DNA from: JBFXAF01 sp050184585
Lineage (GTDB): Bacteria; Pseudomonadota; Alphaproteobacteria; Rhizobiales; Rhizobiaceae
Direction of reading: 5' to 3'
NCBI GenBank assembly: GCA_050184585.1
Contig: JBFXAF010000004.1
Coordinates: 62,001-126,000 of the forward strand
Length of the DNA: 64,000 nt
Position 1 is the first letter of the stretch. Each line of letters opens with the position of its first letter. The notes below the pieces were generated by a model. It was not told the DNA's origin. It was given only the letters and a program-made list of their open reading frames with translations, and did no database searches. Below, piece by piece: positions 25,804 to 34,389 of the stretch. The translations under genes were made by a program, and so were the position numbers.

Positions 25804-27042
25804 ATGACGAGCATTGCCTCCCCCCTCCCGCAAAGCCGCCTGCCGTGGCTCCTCATCGTCTGCGGCTGCCTGATCGCGGCGCTCACCTTCGGGCCTCGTT
25901 CGGCAATGGGTTTCTTCCAGTTGCCGATGCTGGCGGAGAAGGGCTGGGACCGCACCACCTTCGGGCTGGCGATGGCGATCCAGAACCTCGCCTGGGGCCT
26001 TGGCACCCCCATCTTCGGCGCGCTGGCCGACAAGTTCGGCACCTGGCGCGTGCTGGCGCTGTCGGGCTTCATGTACGCCGCCGGCCTCGTCATGATGGCG
26101 ATGTCCGACAGCCCGGCGATGCTGCACGTCGGCGGCGGCCTCCTGGTCGGTCTCGGCGTCGCCTCGGGTTCCTTCGGCATCGTGCTCGCAGCCTTCGCCC
26201 GCAACGTGCCGGCCGAGCGCCGCAGCTTCGTCTTCGGTCTCGGCACCGCCGCGGGCTCGGCCGGCATGTTTCTGTTCGCGCCGCTCAGCCAGGGCCTGAT
26301 CGACGCCTATGGCTGGTACGACACGCTGGTCATCATGAGCGCGATGATGCTCGTCATCCCCATCCTCGCCATTCCGCTGGTCGGCAATTCATCGTCGGGA
26401 CGGGCTCAGCAGGCCGTGTTCCGGCAGACCGTGGCCGAGGCGCTGCGCGAGGCGCTCGGCCATCGCAGCTATCTGCTGCTCGTCTCGGGCTTCTTCGTCT
26501 GCGGCTTCCAGGTCGCGTTCATCACAGCGCATTTCCCCGCCTACATCGGGGACATCGGCATCGATGCGCGCTACGCCGTCATCGCACTGGCGCTGATCGG
26601 CTTCTTCAACATCATCGGCTCGCTCTCGGCCGGCTATATTGGCCAGCGCTATTCGAAGCCGATCTTCCTCGCCTGGATCTACATCGGCCGGTCGGTGCTG
26701 GTGACCGCCTTCCTGCTCCTGCCGCAGACGCCGACCTCCGTGATCGTCTTCGCGATCCTGATGGGGCTGCTCTGGCTCTCCACCGTGCCGCCCACCAATG
26801 CGCTGGTGGCGATCATGTTCGGCACGCGGCACCTCGGGCTCCTTGGCGGGATCGTCTTCTTCTCACACCAGATCGGCTCGTTCCTCGGCGTCTGGCTCGG
26901 CGGCTATCTCTACGACCGCCTCGGCAGCTACGACCCCGTCTGGTGGCTCGGCGTCGCACTCGGCATCTTCGCTGCCGTGGTGCACTGGCCGATCGCCGAG
27001 AAGCCGGTAGAGCGGCCAGGACGGCTGGCGCCGGCGGAGTGA
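25804..27042 (+). CDS. MFS transporter
   Basis: A 412-residue major facilitator with 12 hydrophobic segments. The first opens LPWLLIVCGCLIAALTF and the loop 2-3 motif is GALADKFGTWRVL. The MGFFQLPMLAEKGWDR stretch is typical of the monocarboxylate/oxalate-formate antiporter-like subgroup. Substrate unknown. ATG at 25804 is preferred; a TTG at 25777 would add nine residues. It is convergent with the DUF2339 gene, with six bases between stops. Confidence 0.9.
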   Translation: MTSIASPLPQSRLPWLLIVCGCLIAALTFGPRSAMGFFQLPMLAEKGWDRTTFGLAMAIQNLAWGLGTPIFGALADKFGTWRVLALSGFMYAAGLVMMAMSDSPAMLHVGGGLLVGLGVASGSFGIVLAAFARNVPAERRSFVFGLGTAAGSAGMFLFAPLSQGLIDAYGWYDTLVIMSAMMLVIPILAIPLVGNSSSGRAQQAVFRQTVAEALREALGHRSYLLLVSGFFVCGFQVAFITAHFPAYIGDIGIDARYAVIALALIGFFNIIGSLSAGYIGQRYSKPIFLAWIYIGRSVLVTAFLLLPQTPTSVIVFAILMGLLWLSTVPPTNALVAIMFGTRHLGLLGGIVFFSHQIGSFLGVWLGGYLYDRLGSYDPVWWLGVALGIFAAVVHWPIAEKPVERPGRLAPAE

Positions 27043-27048
27043 AAACGC

Positions 27049-29823
27049 CTACCTCCCGGCGGGTTCGGCCCTCGCCGCCTTCACAAGCATGCGCTGGTAG
27101 AACAGCCCGATACCGATCAGCACGCCGCCGAGCCCGATGAACGACAGCGCCCTGAGCACCCCTTCGAGTTCCGACATGTCGATCAGGAAGGTCTTGCCGA
27201 CGGCGAGCACGACAAGCACGGCCGAGGCGAGGCGCAGGACCTGCGACTTCAGCCGCACGCCGATCGCCAGGATCACAACGCCCATGGCCAGCCACAGCGC
27301 GGAATAGGCGTAGGTCTCGAGCTGCTCCATGCCCTTCCAAAGACCGATGAACTCGCCCTTGAACAGGCGGCGCACCGACAGCGTGGCGTAGGCGAAGGCG
27401 AGCGTCGCGGCGATCAGCGCAAGTCCCGCGACATACCATTGCGGGCGCTTGCCTCGCGCATAGAGCGCGAGCAGAGCCGCGGCGATCGCCGGCATCAGGT
27501 AGCCCAGCAGAAGCAGGTTGAAGAAGGTGATCGAGCCGGTCGATTCCTCGGTGAACAGCGGGTTGAGGAAGAGGAAGTGCTGCAGGACGACGAAGGCCGC
27601 CGACAGCACGCCGACAATGATCGACCCGATCCTGAACACAGGACTCGGCGCGCGCTGGTCGAGCGCGATCAGGATGCCGCTGCCGCCAAAAGCGATCAGC
27701 GTGTAGATCGCCTGCTCGCCGAGCGTCGGCGCGTCGGCGTCGATCACGCCGCCGTTCATGGCATGGCGCGTCAGCATGGCGGCCGTGAGCATGGCGAACA
27801 GGGCGGCCGCTGCTTCCATGACGAGGCGCGGCCGGCCGTTGGTGGTTCGCGCCAGTTGCCACGCCGCGAAGGCGAAGAAGAGCGTCGGCAGCCCGTAACC
27901 CGCGAGCAACTGATTGAGCACCGGCCGGGTCGAAAGGGCCGCGGAGCCGACGATCGTCGGATCGATGGCGATGCGCAGGATCGTCAGGAGCACCGCCGCG
28001 ACCGCCGCCCAGCCGAGCGCCGGCCAGTCGCGCCGGCGCGTCGCCAGGGCAGCCGCCGCCGCCACGGCCGCGGTGAGGACCGTGGTGACGCCCGGTCCGA
28101 ACGCCATCATCAGCGCGAGGGCGAGCGCGACGAAGCCTCCCCCGACGAGGACGGACACGGCCCTGCCGCCGGACTGTGGCGGGGTTTCGGCCCGAGCGAC
28201 CCATTCGCAGCCCGCCGCGAAGGCGAGGAACAGCAGGCCCGCCAGGGCAGCGCGCAAGGGATCGACGTCGAGGTTGCCCACCGCGACCCAGTCGGAGACG
28301 AGGATCGCCAGCGGCGGAACGACGGCGAGCGCCGCCCACGCGGCCGCGCGCCAGCCGGGTCGCCCGACGAAGCGCCAGGCGCTCCATAGGCCGGCGCCGA
28401 CAAAGAGCAGCGCAAGCCCACCGCTCCACAACGCGCCGCCTGGCGCGAAGGGGAGAACGGGCAGCCCGTCGATCGTCAGGTCTCCTCCCGAAAACTCGAA
28501 TGTATAGCTGCCGCCGAGCGCAGCGCGGGCGTGGACGACGACCGCCGCGAAGGCCGCGCCGGCGGCCAGCGCCAGGGCGCGCTCGCGATGGACCGCGACG
28601 GCCAGCATCGCTGCGGTCACGACCGCTGCGTAGGGGAAGCCGCCTGCGGCCACCAGTTCCGGTCTGACGCCCAGCGCCGTCGCGGCGACGGCCGACAGCA
28701 CGGCAGGCACGATCGACGCGGCATCGATCCGGCCGCGGTCGTTGCCCGCGCCCAGCCAGATGAAGGCCAGGCTGGCGAGCGTGACCGTCTGGTTGAACAG
28801 GACGACGATGAAGTCGGGATCGGGCGCGCGGGCCAGGTAGAGCGGCAGCCAGAGGCCAGGCCCGGCGAAGGCAAGCGCCATCAGCGGCGTCCAGCGCCTC
28901 GCACGGGCGATCACCGCCGCCGCGACGAGGATGACGCCGACGAAGACGAAGAGGGCCCAGGCGTTCGGCGCGTTCGAGGCGACCAGCGCCGGCGTGGCGT
29001 AGGAACCGATCAGGCCGAGCGCGCCGAGCCACTGGCCGTGGATCAGCGCGGCCGCGACCGTGGCGATGCCGACGACGCCGAGCAGGGTGAAGGCGGCGGT
29101 CGGTCCGATGAAGCCGTAGATCGCATGCGCGGCATAGACCGTGCCGAACAGCGTGAAGGCCCCCGCCGCGGTCAGGATCGCCGGCACATAGGCGTTCTGC
29201 AAACCCTCCACCGGCATCTTGAAGCCAGCGTTGCGGCGCAGGAATTCACCGCCGCCGGCGAGCGCCAGCCCGAGGATCGCGGCCAGCGTCAGCCTTAGGC
29301 GGGGTCCGAACACGCCTGCCTCGATGGAATAGCGGATCAGGAACACGGCGCCGAAGGCGAGCGCCAGCCCGCCGACCCAGACGGCCCAGCGTGTGCCGAG
29401 CGCGGTCTCGATGTCGCGGCGTGGTCTTTCTGCCGGAGGGTGGGCGATCGTGGCCGGCACGGCGGGTTCCGCGGACCAGGGGCCGGGTTCGGCGGCCGCC
29501 GCGGCACGCGTCGACGCAGCGGCTGACTCGCCCGCTGCCACGGGCTTCTCCAGCAGCTCGTCGGGAGCGATCGGCGGCGTATTCGTCTCGATGATTTCCG
29601 CTGAATCAGGAGATGCCGCGACGCCGGGGGCGCCCGACCGGGCGGCCGTCGCCGGCGACGCCCCTGCATCCTGCGGTCCGTCGGCGATCCCCTCGCGATG
29701 AGCGAGAAACGCCATGCGCAGCGCGTAGAGATCGTTTTCCAGCTTGCGCAACTGGCCGTTCTGGCGCGCGAACAGCGCGCCGGCCACGATCACCCCAAGG
29801 ACCGCAAAGAGCTCAAGAATCAT
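27049..29823 (-). CDS. DUF2339 polytopic membrane protein
   Basis: A 924-residue protein. It opens with a signal-anchor (LELFAVLGVIVAGALFA), then a Glu/Ala/Pro-rich cytoplasmic or periplasmic linker of about 100 residues, and then more than 20 hydrophobic helices from ALGTRWAVWVGGLALAFGAV onward. The GTRWAVWVGG and FLIDMSELEGVLRALSFIGL stretches identify the DUF2339 family. Function is unknown; size and topology suggest an envelope assembly or transport role. The ATG at 29823 follows a GGGGGAGGCC-like Shine-Dalgarno. Confidence 0.88.
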   Translation of the reverse strand: MILELFAVLGVIVAGALFARQNGQLRKLENDLYALRMAFLAHREGIADGPQDAGASPATAARSGAPGVAASPDSAEIIETNTPPIAPDELLEKPVAAGESAAASTRAAAAAEPGPWSAEPAVPATIAHPPAERPRRDIETALGTRWAVWVGGLALAFGAVFLIRYSIEAGVFGPRLRLTLAAILGLALAGGGEFLRRNAGFKMPVEGLQNAYVPAILTAAGAFTLFGTVYAAHAIYGFIGPTAAFTLLGVVGIATVAAALIHGQWLGALGLIGSYATPALVASNAPNAWALFVFVGVILVAAAVIARARRWTPLMALAFAGPGLWLPLYLARAPDPDFIVVLFNQTVTLASLAFIWLGAGNDRGRIDAASIVPAVLSAVAATALGVRPELVAAGGFPYAAVVTAAMLAVAVHRERALALAAGAAFAAVVVHARAALGGSYTFEFSGGDLTIDGLPVLPFAPGGALWSGGLALLFVGAGLWSAWRFVGRPGWRAAAWAALAVVPPLAILVSDWVAVGNLDVDPLRAALAGLLFLAFAAGCEWVARAETPPQSGGRAVSVLVGGGFVALALALMMAFGPGVTTVLTAAVAAAAALATRRRDWPALGWAAVAAVLLTILRIAIDPTIVGSAALSTRPVLNQLLAGYGLPTLFFAFAAWQLARTTNGRPRLVMEAAAALFAMLTAAMLTRHAMNGGVIDADAPTLGEQAIYTLIAFGGSGILIALDQRAPSPVFRIGSIIVGVLSAAFVVLQHFLFLNPLFTEESTGSITFFNLLLLGYLMPAIAAALLALYARGKRPQWYVAGLALIAATLAFAYATLSVRRLFKGEFIGLWKGMEQLETYAYSALWLAMGVVILAIGVRLKSQVLRLASAVLVVLAVGKTFLIDMSELEGVLRALSFIGLGGVLIGIGLFYQRMLVKAARAEPAGR

Positions 29824-29876
29824 GAGGCCTCCCCCAAGGCCTGATGCCCGCCGATCAAGGCGGCTTCGCGGCGCTT

Positions 29877-30074
29877 CTATCCGCGCGAGAGCCGCTCCGA
29901 CGCAAAGATTGAGCAGGTTTCGCGGCCGAACGCCAGTGGCCTGCCGCTGTTGTCCGTCAGCGCCACCGAGACCCTGAGCGTGCGGCCACGACCGCCCGTC
30001 CCTGTCGGACCACCTCTCCCGCACCGGGCATTATCGGGCGCATCGGGCTCGCCTTGGTCGACCGGTCCGGTCAC
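29877..30074 (-). CDS. Possible 65-aa ORF coupled to recO
   Basis: A GTG overlapping the recO stop (GTGA, the same arrangement as pip and the class III aminotransferase here) opens a 65-codon frame ending at 29877. The C-terminal half, TLRVSVALTDNSGRPLAFGRE, looks more protein-like than the Gly/Arg-rich first half. No family is recognised and chance cannot be excluded. Confidence 0.25.
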   Translation of the reverse strand: MTGPVDQGEPDAPDNARCGRGGPTGTGGRGRTLRVSVALTDNSGRPLAFGRETCSIFASERLSRG

Positions 30075-30820
30075 GCGGCGCTCTCTCCCTCGGGTGCGAA
30101 GCCCCGCAGCACCGCGGCCAGAAAGCCGGCGCGCGCTTCCGGCTCGGCGATGCCGCGCGCCTCGTAGACATGCCGTGCGAGGAAATGGCCGGTGAGCCGA
30201 TAGGCCGTCTCCACCGCCACCGCGTCTGCGCGCAGGCCGGAACCGGGGGCGAGGAACGCCGGCAGGACCAGCATGCGGTCCGCCCATGGCTCACCGGCGT
30301 CGCGGGAAACGGCGCGACCGGTCTTCGGCGACACGAAGGCCAGGTTGTCGCGTGCGCCGGTCGCGGCGCAGCGGGCGAGGTCGAGGCCGAAGCCCAGTTC
30401 CTCGAGCACCATCAGTTCGAAGCGCACGACCAGTTCGGCCGCCGACGCGGTATCCTCCAGGTGCTGGAGCGTCACGGCCAGCGCCTCGAACAGGCCCCCA
30501 TGCGGATCGCGCTCGGGCAGCAGCCTGAGATGCGCGGCCAGCGTCTGGAGCGCATAGACCGAGACGGCTCGGTCGAACAGACGGGCGGCGTTGAGTTCCA
30601 CCGGTTCGACCTGGAACACGCCGAGATGCTCGTCGAGACGCGCGCGCCAGAGCACGTCCACGCGATTACCCGCCTGCAGGACCGGCTGCAGCTTGCGCGA
30701 GCGGCCGCCCCGCACAAGCCCTAGATGGCGGCCGTGGCCGCGCGTCATCACCTCCAGGATGGCGCTGGTCTCGCCGTGCTTCCTCGTGCCGAGAACGATT
30801 CCCTCGTCGCGCCATTCCAT
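30071..30820 (-). CDS. recO: DNA repair protein RecO
   Basis: A 249-residue RecO homologue: N-terminal OB fold (MEWRDEGIVLGTRKHGETSA), then a helical C-terminal domain (FELMVLEELGFGLDLARCAATG). The alphaproteobacterial protein usually lacks three of the four zinc-finger cysteines, and only C-containing RCAATG is seen here. RecO loads RecA with RecR in gap repair. It follows era with an 83-base gap on the same strand. Confidence 0.93.
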   Translation of the reverse strand: MEWRDEGIVLGTRKHGETSAILEVMTRGHGRHLGLVRGGRSRKLQPVLQAGNRVDVLWRARLDEHLGVFQVEPVELNAARLFDRAVSVYALQTLAAHLRLLPERDPHGGLFEALAVTLQHLEDTASAAELVVRFELMVLEELGFGLDLARCAATGARDNLAFVSPKTGRAVSRDAGEPWADRMLVLPAFLAPGSGLRADAVAVETAYRLTGHFLARHVYEARGIAEPEARAGFLAAVLRGFAPEGESAA

Positions 30821-30903
30821 GCCGGAGAGCCTTTCACCGGTCGCGACACGAAATCAAGGGCGGCGGCCGGCAGGACTTTGATCTTCCTGTCAGAAGCAGG
30901 GAC

Positions 30904-31824
30904 CTATGAGCCCGGAAACTCCAGCCCCATCTCGCGGTAGCGCTCGGGATCGTCGCCCCAGTTGCCGCGTACCTTCACGAACAGGAAGAGGTGCACCTTC
31001 TGCTCGAGGATTTCGCCGATATCCTTGCGCGCGGCCGCGCCGATCGCCTTCAGCGTCGCGCCCCTATGGCCGAGCACGATGCCCTTCTGGCTGTCGCGCT
31101 CGATGTAGATCACCTGCTCGATGCGCACCGAGCCGTCCGGCTGTTCCTCCCATGTCTCCGTCTCGACATGCGAGGAGTAGGGCAGTTCCTGGTGCAGCCT
31201 GAGATAGAGCTTCTCGCGGGTGATCTCGGCGGCGAGCTGGCGCATGGGCAGGTCGGAGATCTGGTCTTCCGGATAATACCAGGGACCTTCCGGCAGCGCC
31301 GCCGCGACATGGTCGAGCAGATCGTCGACACCAGATCCGGTCAGCGCCGAAACCATGAAGGTACGATCGAAGACGACGCGCTCGTTCGCCTTGGATGCCA
31401 GGCCCAGAAGGGCCTCCGGCTTCACCTGGTCGACCTTGTTGAGCACCAGGATCTTCGGTTGCCCGACGTCCTTGAGCCGGTCGAGGATCTCCGATGCGTC
31501 GCCCCTGATGCCTCGCTCGGCGTCGATCAGGAGCACGACGAGGTCGGCGTCCTTGGCGCCGCCCCAGGCGGTCGAGACCATCGCCCGGTCGAGGCGTCGC
31601 TTCGGCTGAAAGATGCCAGGCGTGTCGACGAAGACGATCTGCGCCTGCCCGTGCGTGGCGATGCCGCGCACGATCGCGCGCGTCGTCTGCACCTTGTGGG
31701 TGACGATCGAGACCTTGGTGCCCACCAGCCGGTTGATGAGCGTCGACTTGCCGGCGTTCGGCGCGCCGATCAGCGCCACGAAGCCTGAGCGGGTCGGGGT
31801 GTCTGGAGCCGGGGCGCCGGTCAT
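30904..31824 (-). CDS. era: GTPase Era
   Basis: A 306-residue GTPase with G1 GAPNAGKST, G2 KVQTTRA, G3 DTPGI, G4 NKVD, and a C-terminal KH domain containing GHRGATLKAIGAAARKDI. Era binds 16S rRNA and is needed for 30S assembly. Start/stop overlap with rnc (ATGA) gives tight coupling. The N-terminal extension MTGAPAPDTPTRS is short and polar. Confidence 0.96.
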   Translation of the reverse strand: MTGAPAPDTPTRSGFVALIGAPNAGKSTLINRLVGTKVSIVTHKVQTTRAIVRGIATHGQAQIVFVDTPGIFQPKRRLDRAMVSTAWGGAKDADLVVLLIDAERGIRGDASEILDRLKDVGQPKILVLNKVDQVKPEALLGLASKANERVVFDRTFMVSALTGSGVDDLLDHVAAALPEGPWYYPEDQISDLPMRQLAAEITREKLYLRLHQELPYSSHVETETWEEQPDGSVRIEQVIYIERDSQKGIVLGHRGATLKAIGAAARKDIGEILEQKVHLFLFVKVRGNWGDDPERYREMGLEFPGS

Positions 31825-32537
31825 GCGGTCGCCTCCTCCTCGGCCCAGACACCCTCGCGGGCGAGGAGGGCCGCCGCTGCGGCCCGCTCCGCCGCCTGCT
31901 TGGATTTTCCCGACGCCTCGGCGGGCGCGAATCCTTCGACGCTGACCCGCACGGTGAAGACCGGCTCGTGGTCGGGGCCCTCGCGCCCCTCGATCGTGTA
32001 GACGGGACGGGCGCCGTCGAAGCGCACTGCCCATTCCTGCAGTTCCGTCTTGGCGTCGCGCGGCGGCCGGTCGAGCATCCTCGCTCGCGGCTCCCACAGG
32101 CGCAGGACGGCTGCGCGCGCGGCTTCCATCCCGCCATCGAGATAGACGGCCGCGACGAGAGCCTCCATCGCGTCGCCCAGAACGTTCTTCGCCTTGCGCC
32201 CGCCATTGGCGCGCAGGCCCGCATCGACGCGGACGAGCGCGTCGATGCCGATCTCGCTGGCAATGGCGGCGCAGGTGTCGCCGCTCACCAGCTGGCTGAA
32301 GCGGACGGCCAGTTCGCCCTGCGGCGCGTCGGGATGCATCTGGTAGAGCAGGTCCGTGACGATCAGCCCGAGCACTCGGTCGCCGAGGAACTCCAGGCGC
32401 TCGTTGCTCGTCCGTGTCCCCGCCGCGCTCGAGTGGGTCAGGGCGGTCTCCGCCAACCTGCCGTCGGCGAAGACATGACCGATCCGGTCCGCCAGAGCCG
32501 CGGCCAGGGCCTCGCCGGTCGGCCGTTTCGCGTTCAT
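31821..32537 (-). CDS. rnc: Ribonuclease III
   Basis: A 238-residue RNase III with catalytic motif NERLEFLGDRVLG, a second acidic site in GDAMEALVAAVYLDGG and a C-terminal double-stranded RNA-binding domain (KTELQEWAV ... GKSKQAAERAAAAAL). It processes rRNA precursors and other duplex RNAs. It is the gene after lepB and overlaps era by four bases. Confidence 0.96.
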   Translation of the reverse strand: MNAKRPTGEALAAALADRIGHVFADGRLAETALTHSSAAGTRTSNERLEFLGDRVLGLIVTDLLYQMHPDAPQGELAVRFSQLVSGDTCAAIASEIGIDALVRVDAGLRANGGRKAKNVLGDAMEALVAAVYLDGGMEAARAAVLRLWEPRARMLDRPPRDAKTELQEWAVRFDGARPVYTIEGREGPDHEPVFTVRVSVEGFAPAEASGKSKQAAERAAAAALLAREGVWAEEEATA

Positions 32538-32550
32538 CGTCGGTCGGCCG

Positions 32551-33300
32551 TCACCTGACCATGGAGAACAGGCGGTCGGGGCGCATCAGCGTCGGCCACT
32601 TCCAAATCTCCAGCGGGCTGGCGCCGCCGGCGATCGAGAAGAAGATGATGTTTGCGCGCCCGACCAGGTTCTCCTCGGGCACGAAGCCCACGGTGAAGCG
32701 GCTGTCGGTCGAGTTGTCGCGGTTGTCGCCCATCATGAAGTAGTGCCCGACCGGCACGACGAACTCGCGCGTGTTGTCGCCGATCGTGTTCTTCGAGATG
32801 TCGAGCGTCTCGTAGGAGACGCCGTTCGGCAGCGTCTCGCGGTAGACGTCGACCGGGCGGTCCATCTCGGTGATGTCGGGATTGTCGATCTGCCCCACCT
32901 GCTCGCGCGGCACGGCCTGGCCGTTGATGAAGAGCTGGCCCTCGCGCATCTGGATGCGGTCGCCGGGCAGGCCGATCACGCGCTTGATGTAGTCGAGCGA
33001 GGGATTGGGCGGAAACTTGAAGACCGCCACGTCGCCGCGCTCGGGCGCCGAACCCCAGATGCGGCCCGAGAAGAAGTTCGGGGAGAAGGGCAGCGAGTGG
33101 CGGGAGTAGCCGTAGGCCCATTTGGTCACGAACAGGTAATCGCCTTCGAGCAGCGTCGGCCGCATCGATCCCGACGGGATCGAGAACGGCTGGAAGAGGA
33201 TCGTCCGGATGATGAGTGCGAGGATCAGCGCCTGGACGATGACGTTGATGGTCTCGCCCAGTCCGCCCTTCTTCTTCTCGGTCTTCTCGGCCACGCTCAT
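32551..33300 (-). CDS. lepB: Signal peptidase I
   Basis: A 249-residue type I signal peptidase with one N-terminal membrane helix (VIVQALILALIIRTILF). The catalytic Ser is in PSGSMRPTL, the Lys in DYIKRVIGLPGD, and box E is GHYFMMGDNRDNSTDSR. It releases exported proteins at the periplasmic face. The ATG at 33300 has GAGG six bases upstream. Confidence 0.95.
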   Translation of the reverse strand: MSVAEKTEKKKGGLGETINVIVQALILALIIRTILFQPFSIPSGSMRPTLLEGDYLFVTKWAYGYSRHSLPFSPNFFSGRIWGSAPERGDVAVFKFPPNPSLDYIKRVIGLPGDRIQMREGQLFINGQAVPREQVGQIDNPDITEMDRPVDVYRETLPNGVSYETLDISKNTIGDNTREFVVPVGHYFMMGDNRDNSTDSRFTVGFVPEENLVGRANIIFFSIAGGASPLEIWKWPTLMRPDRLFSMVR

Positions 33301-33367
33301 GTCGTCCTCATTGTCGGCGCCCCTCATACCGGCTCGACCGGGCCGGAGCAACGCTTCTGGGGTGCGG

Positions 33368-33790
33368 TCAATCCGCCCCGCCCGCCATAGCTTGGAGCGG
33401 CAGGGCCTCGATAATCACGAAAGCTTGCGCGAGCGGAAAATCGTCGGTGATCGTGACGTGGATCTGGGCGCGGTGCCCGTCGGGAACCATTTCGTCGAGG
33501 CGCTTCTGCGCGCCGCCGGTCAGATGCATCGTCGGGCGGCCGCCGGGCAGGTTCACCACGCCCATGTCGCGCCAGAACACGCCGCGGGCCAGGCCGGTGC
33601 CCAGCGCCTTGGCGCATGCCTCCTTGGCGGCGAAGCGCTTGGCGTAGGACGCGGCCCGCTCGGCTCGACGATCGGATCGCGTCCGCTCTATCTCGGTGAA
33701 GATGCGATGGACGAAGCGGTCGCCGTGGCGCTCGAGCGTCTTCTCGATCCGGCGGATGTCGATCAGGTCGGAGCCGATGCCGAGGATCAT
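33368..33790 (-). CDS. acpS: Holo-[acyl-carrier-protein] synthase
   Basis: A 140-residue AcpS with the N-terminal metal/CoA site IGSDLIDIRRIEKTL and the second motif RFAAKEACAKALGTG. It transfers 4'-phosphopantetheine from CoA to acyl carrier protein. Located between lepB and pyrE, six bases downstream of the pyrE stop. Confidence 0.95.
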   Translation of the reverse strand: MILGIGSDLIDIRRIEKTLERHGDRFVHRIFTEIERTRSDRRAERAASYAKRFAAKEACAKALGTGLARGVFWRDMGVVNLPGGRPTMHLTGGAQKRLDEMVPDGHRAQIHVTITDDFPLAQAFVIIEALPLQAMAGGAD

Positions 33791-33795
33791 GGCGC

Positions 33796-34389
33796 CTACA
33801 GGCTCCTGCTCCCAGGCTTGACGGCGGGGATCTTCGCCAGGTCCGGCGGCAGCGCGTCGGCGGGATAGGCCGGAACCTCGTACTCGGCCAGCGCCACCAG
33901 CGGCACGCCGACATCGGCCTTGCCGGCCGAACGGTCGATGATGCAGGCGGCCGCCAGAACGTCGGCGCCAAGCGAGCGCATGCACTCGACGGTCTCGCGG
34001 ATCGACAGGCCGGTCGTCACGATGTCCTCGACGATCACCACGCGGGCGCCGGGCGTGATGGCGAAGCGCCTCAGCCTGAACACCCCCTCCTCGCGCTCCA
34101 CCCAGATCGCCGGCGCGCCGAGATGGCGGGAGGTCTCGTAGGCCGGGATCAGGCCGCCGACGGCGGGGCCGACGACATAGTCGATCGGTCCCGGCACGGT
34201 CCTGCGGATCGCCGCGGCGAGCGCGCGGCAAAGCTTTTCCGTCTTGTCGGCGTGCATGAAGACGCGGGCCTTCTGCAGGAAGACCGGGCTCCGGAGGCCC
34301 GACGAGAGGATGAAATGCCCTTCGAGCACCGCGCCCGCCTCGCGGAACACCTCCAGAACGTCCTGCGTGGTCATCCCCGTCTCAGCCAT
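33796..34389 (-). CDS. pyrE: Orotate phosphoribosyltransferase
   Basis: A 197-residue PRTase. The PRPP loop is VVIVEDIVTTGLS; the flexible-loop region is WVEREEGVFRLRRFAI, which lacks the two canonical Lys of other OPRTs but is normal in this subgroup. It makes OMP from orotate and PRPP. The start is ATG 34389 or 34374; the former overlaps the rsh stop by eight bases. Confidence 0.93.
   Translation of the reverse strand: MAETGMTTQDVLEVFREAGAVLEGHFILSSGLRSPVFLQKARVFMHADKTEKLCRALAAAIRRTVPGPIDYVVGPAVGGLIPAYETSRHLGAPAIWVEREEGVFRLRRFAITPGARVVIVEDIVTTGLSIRETVECMRSLGADVLAAACIIDRSAGKADVGVPLVALAEYEVPAYPADALPPDLAKIPAVKPGSRSL

Noticed and set aside
26813..29032. A 739-codon minus-strand frame
   Set aside because: It is the Arg/Ala-rich shadow of the DUF2339 gene, whose own frame has membrane helices and family motifs.
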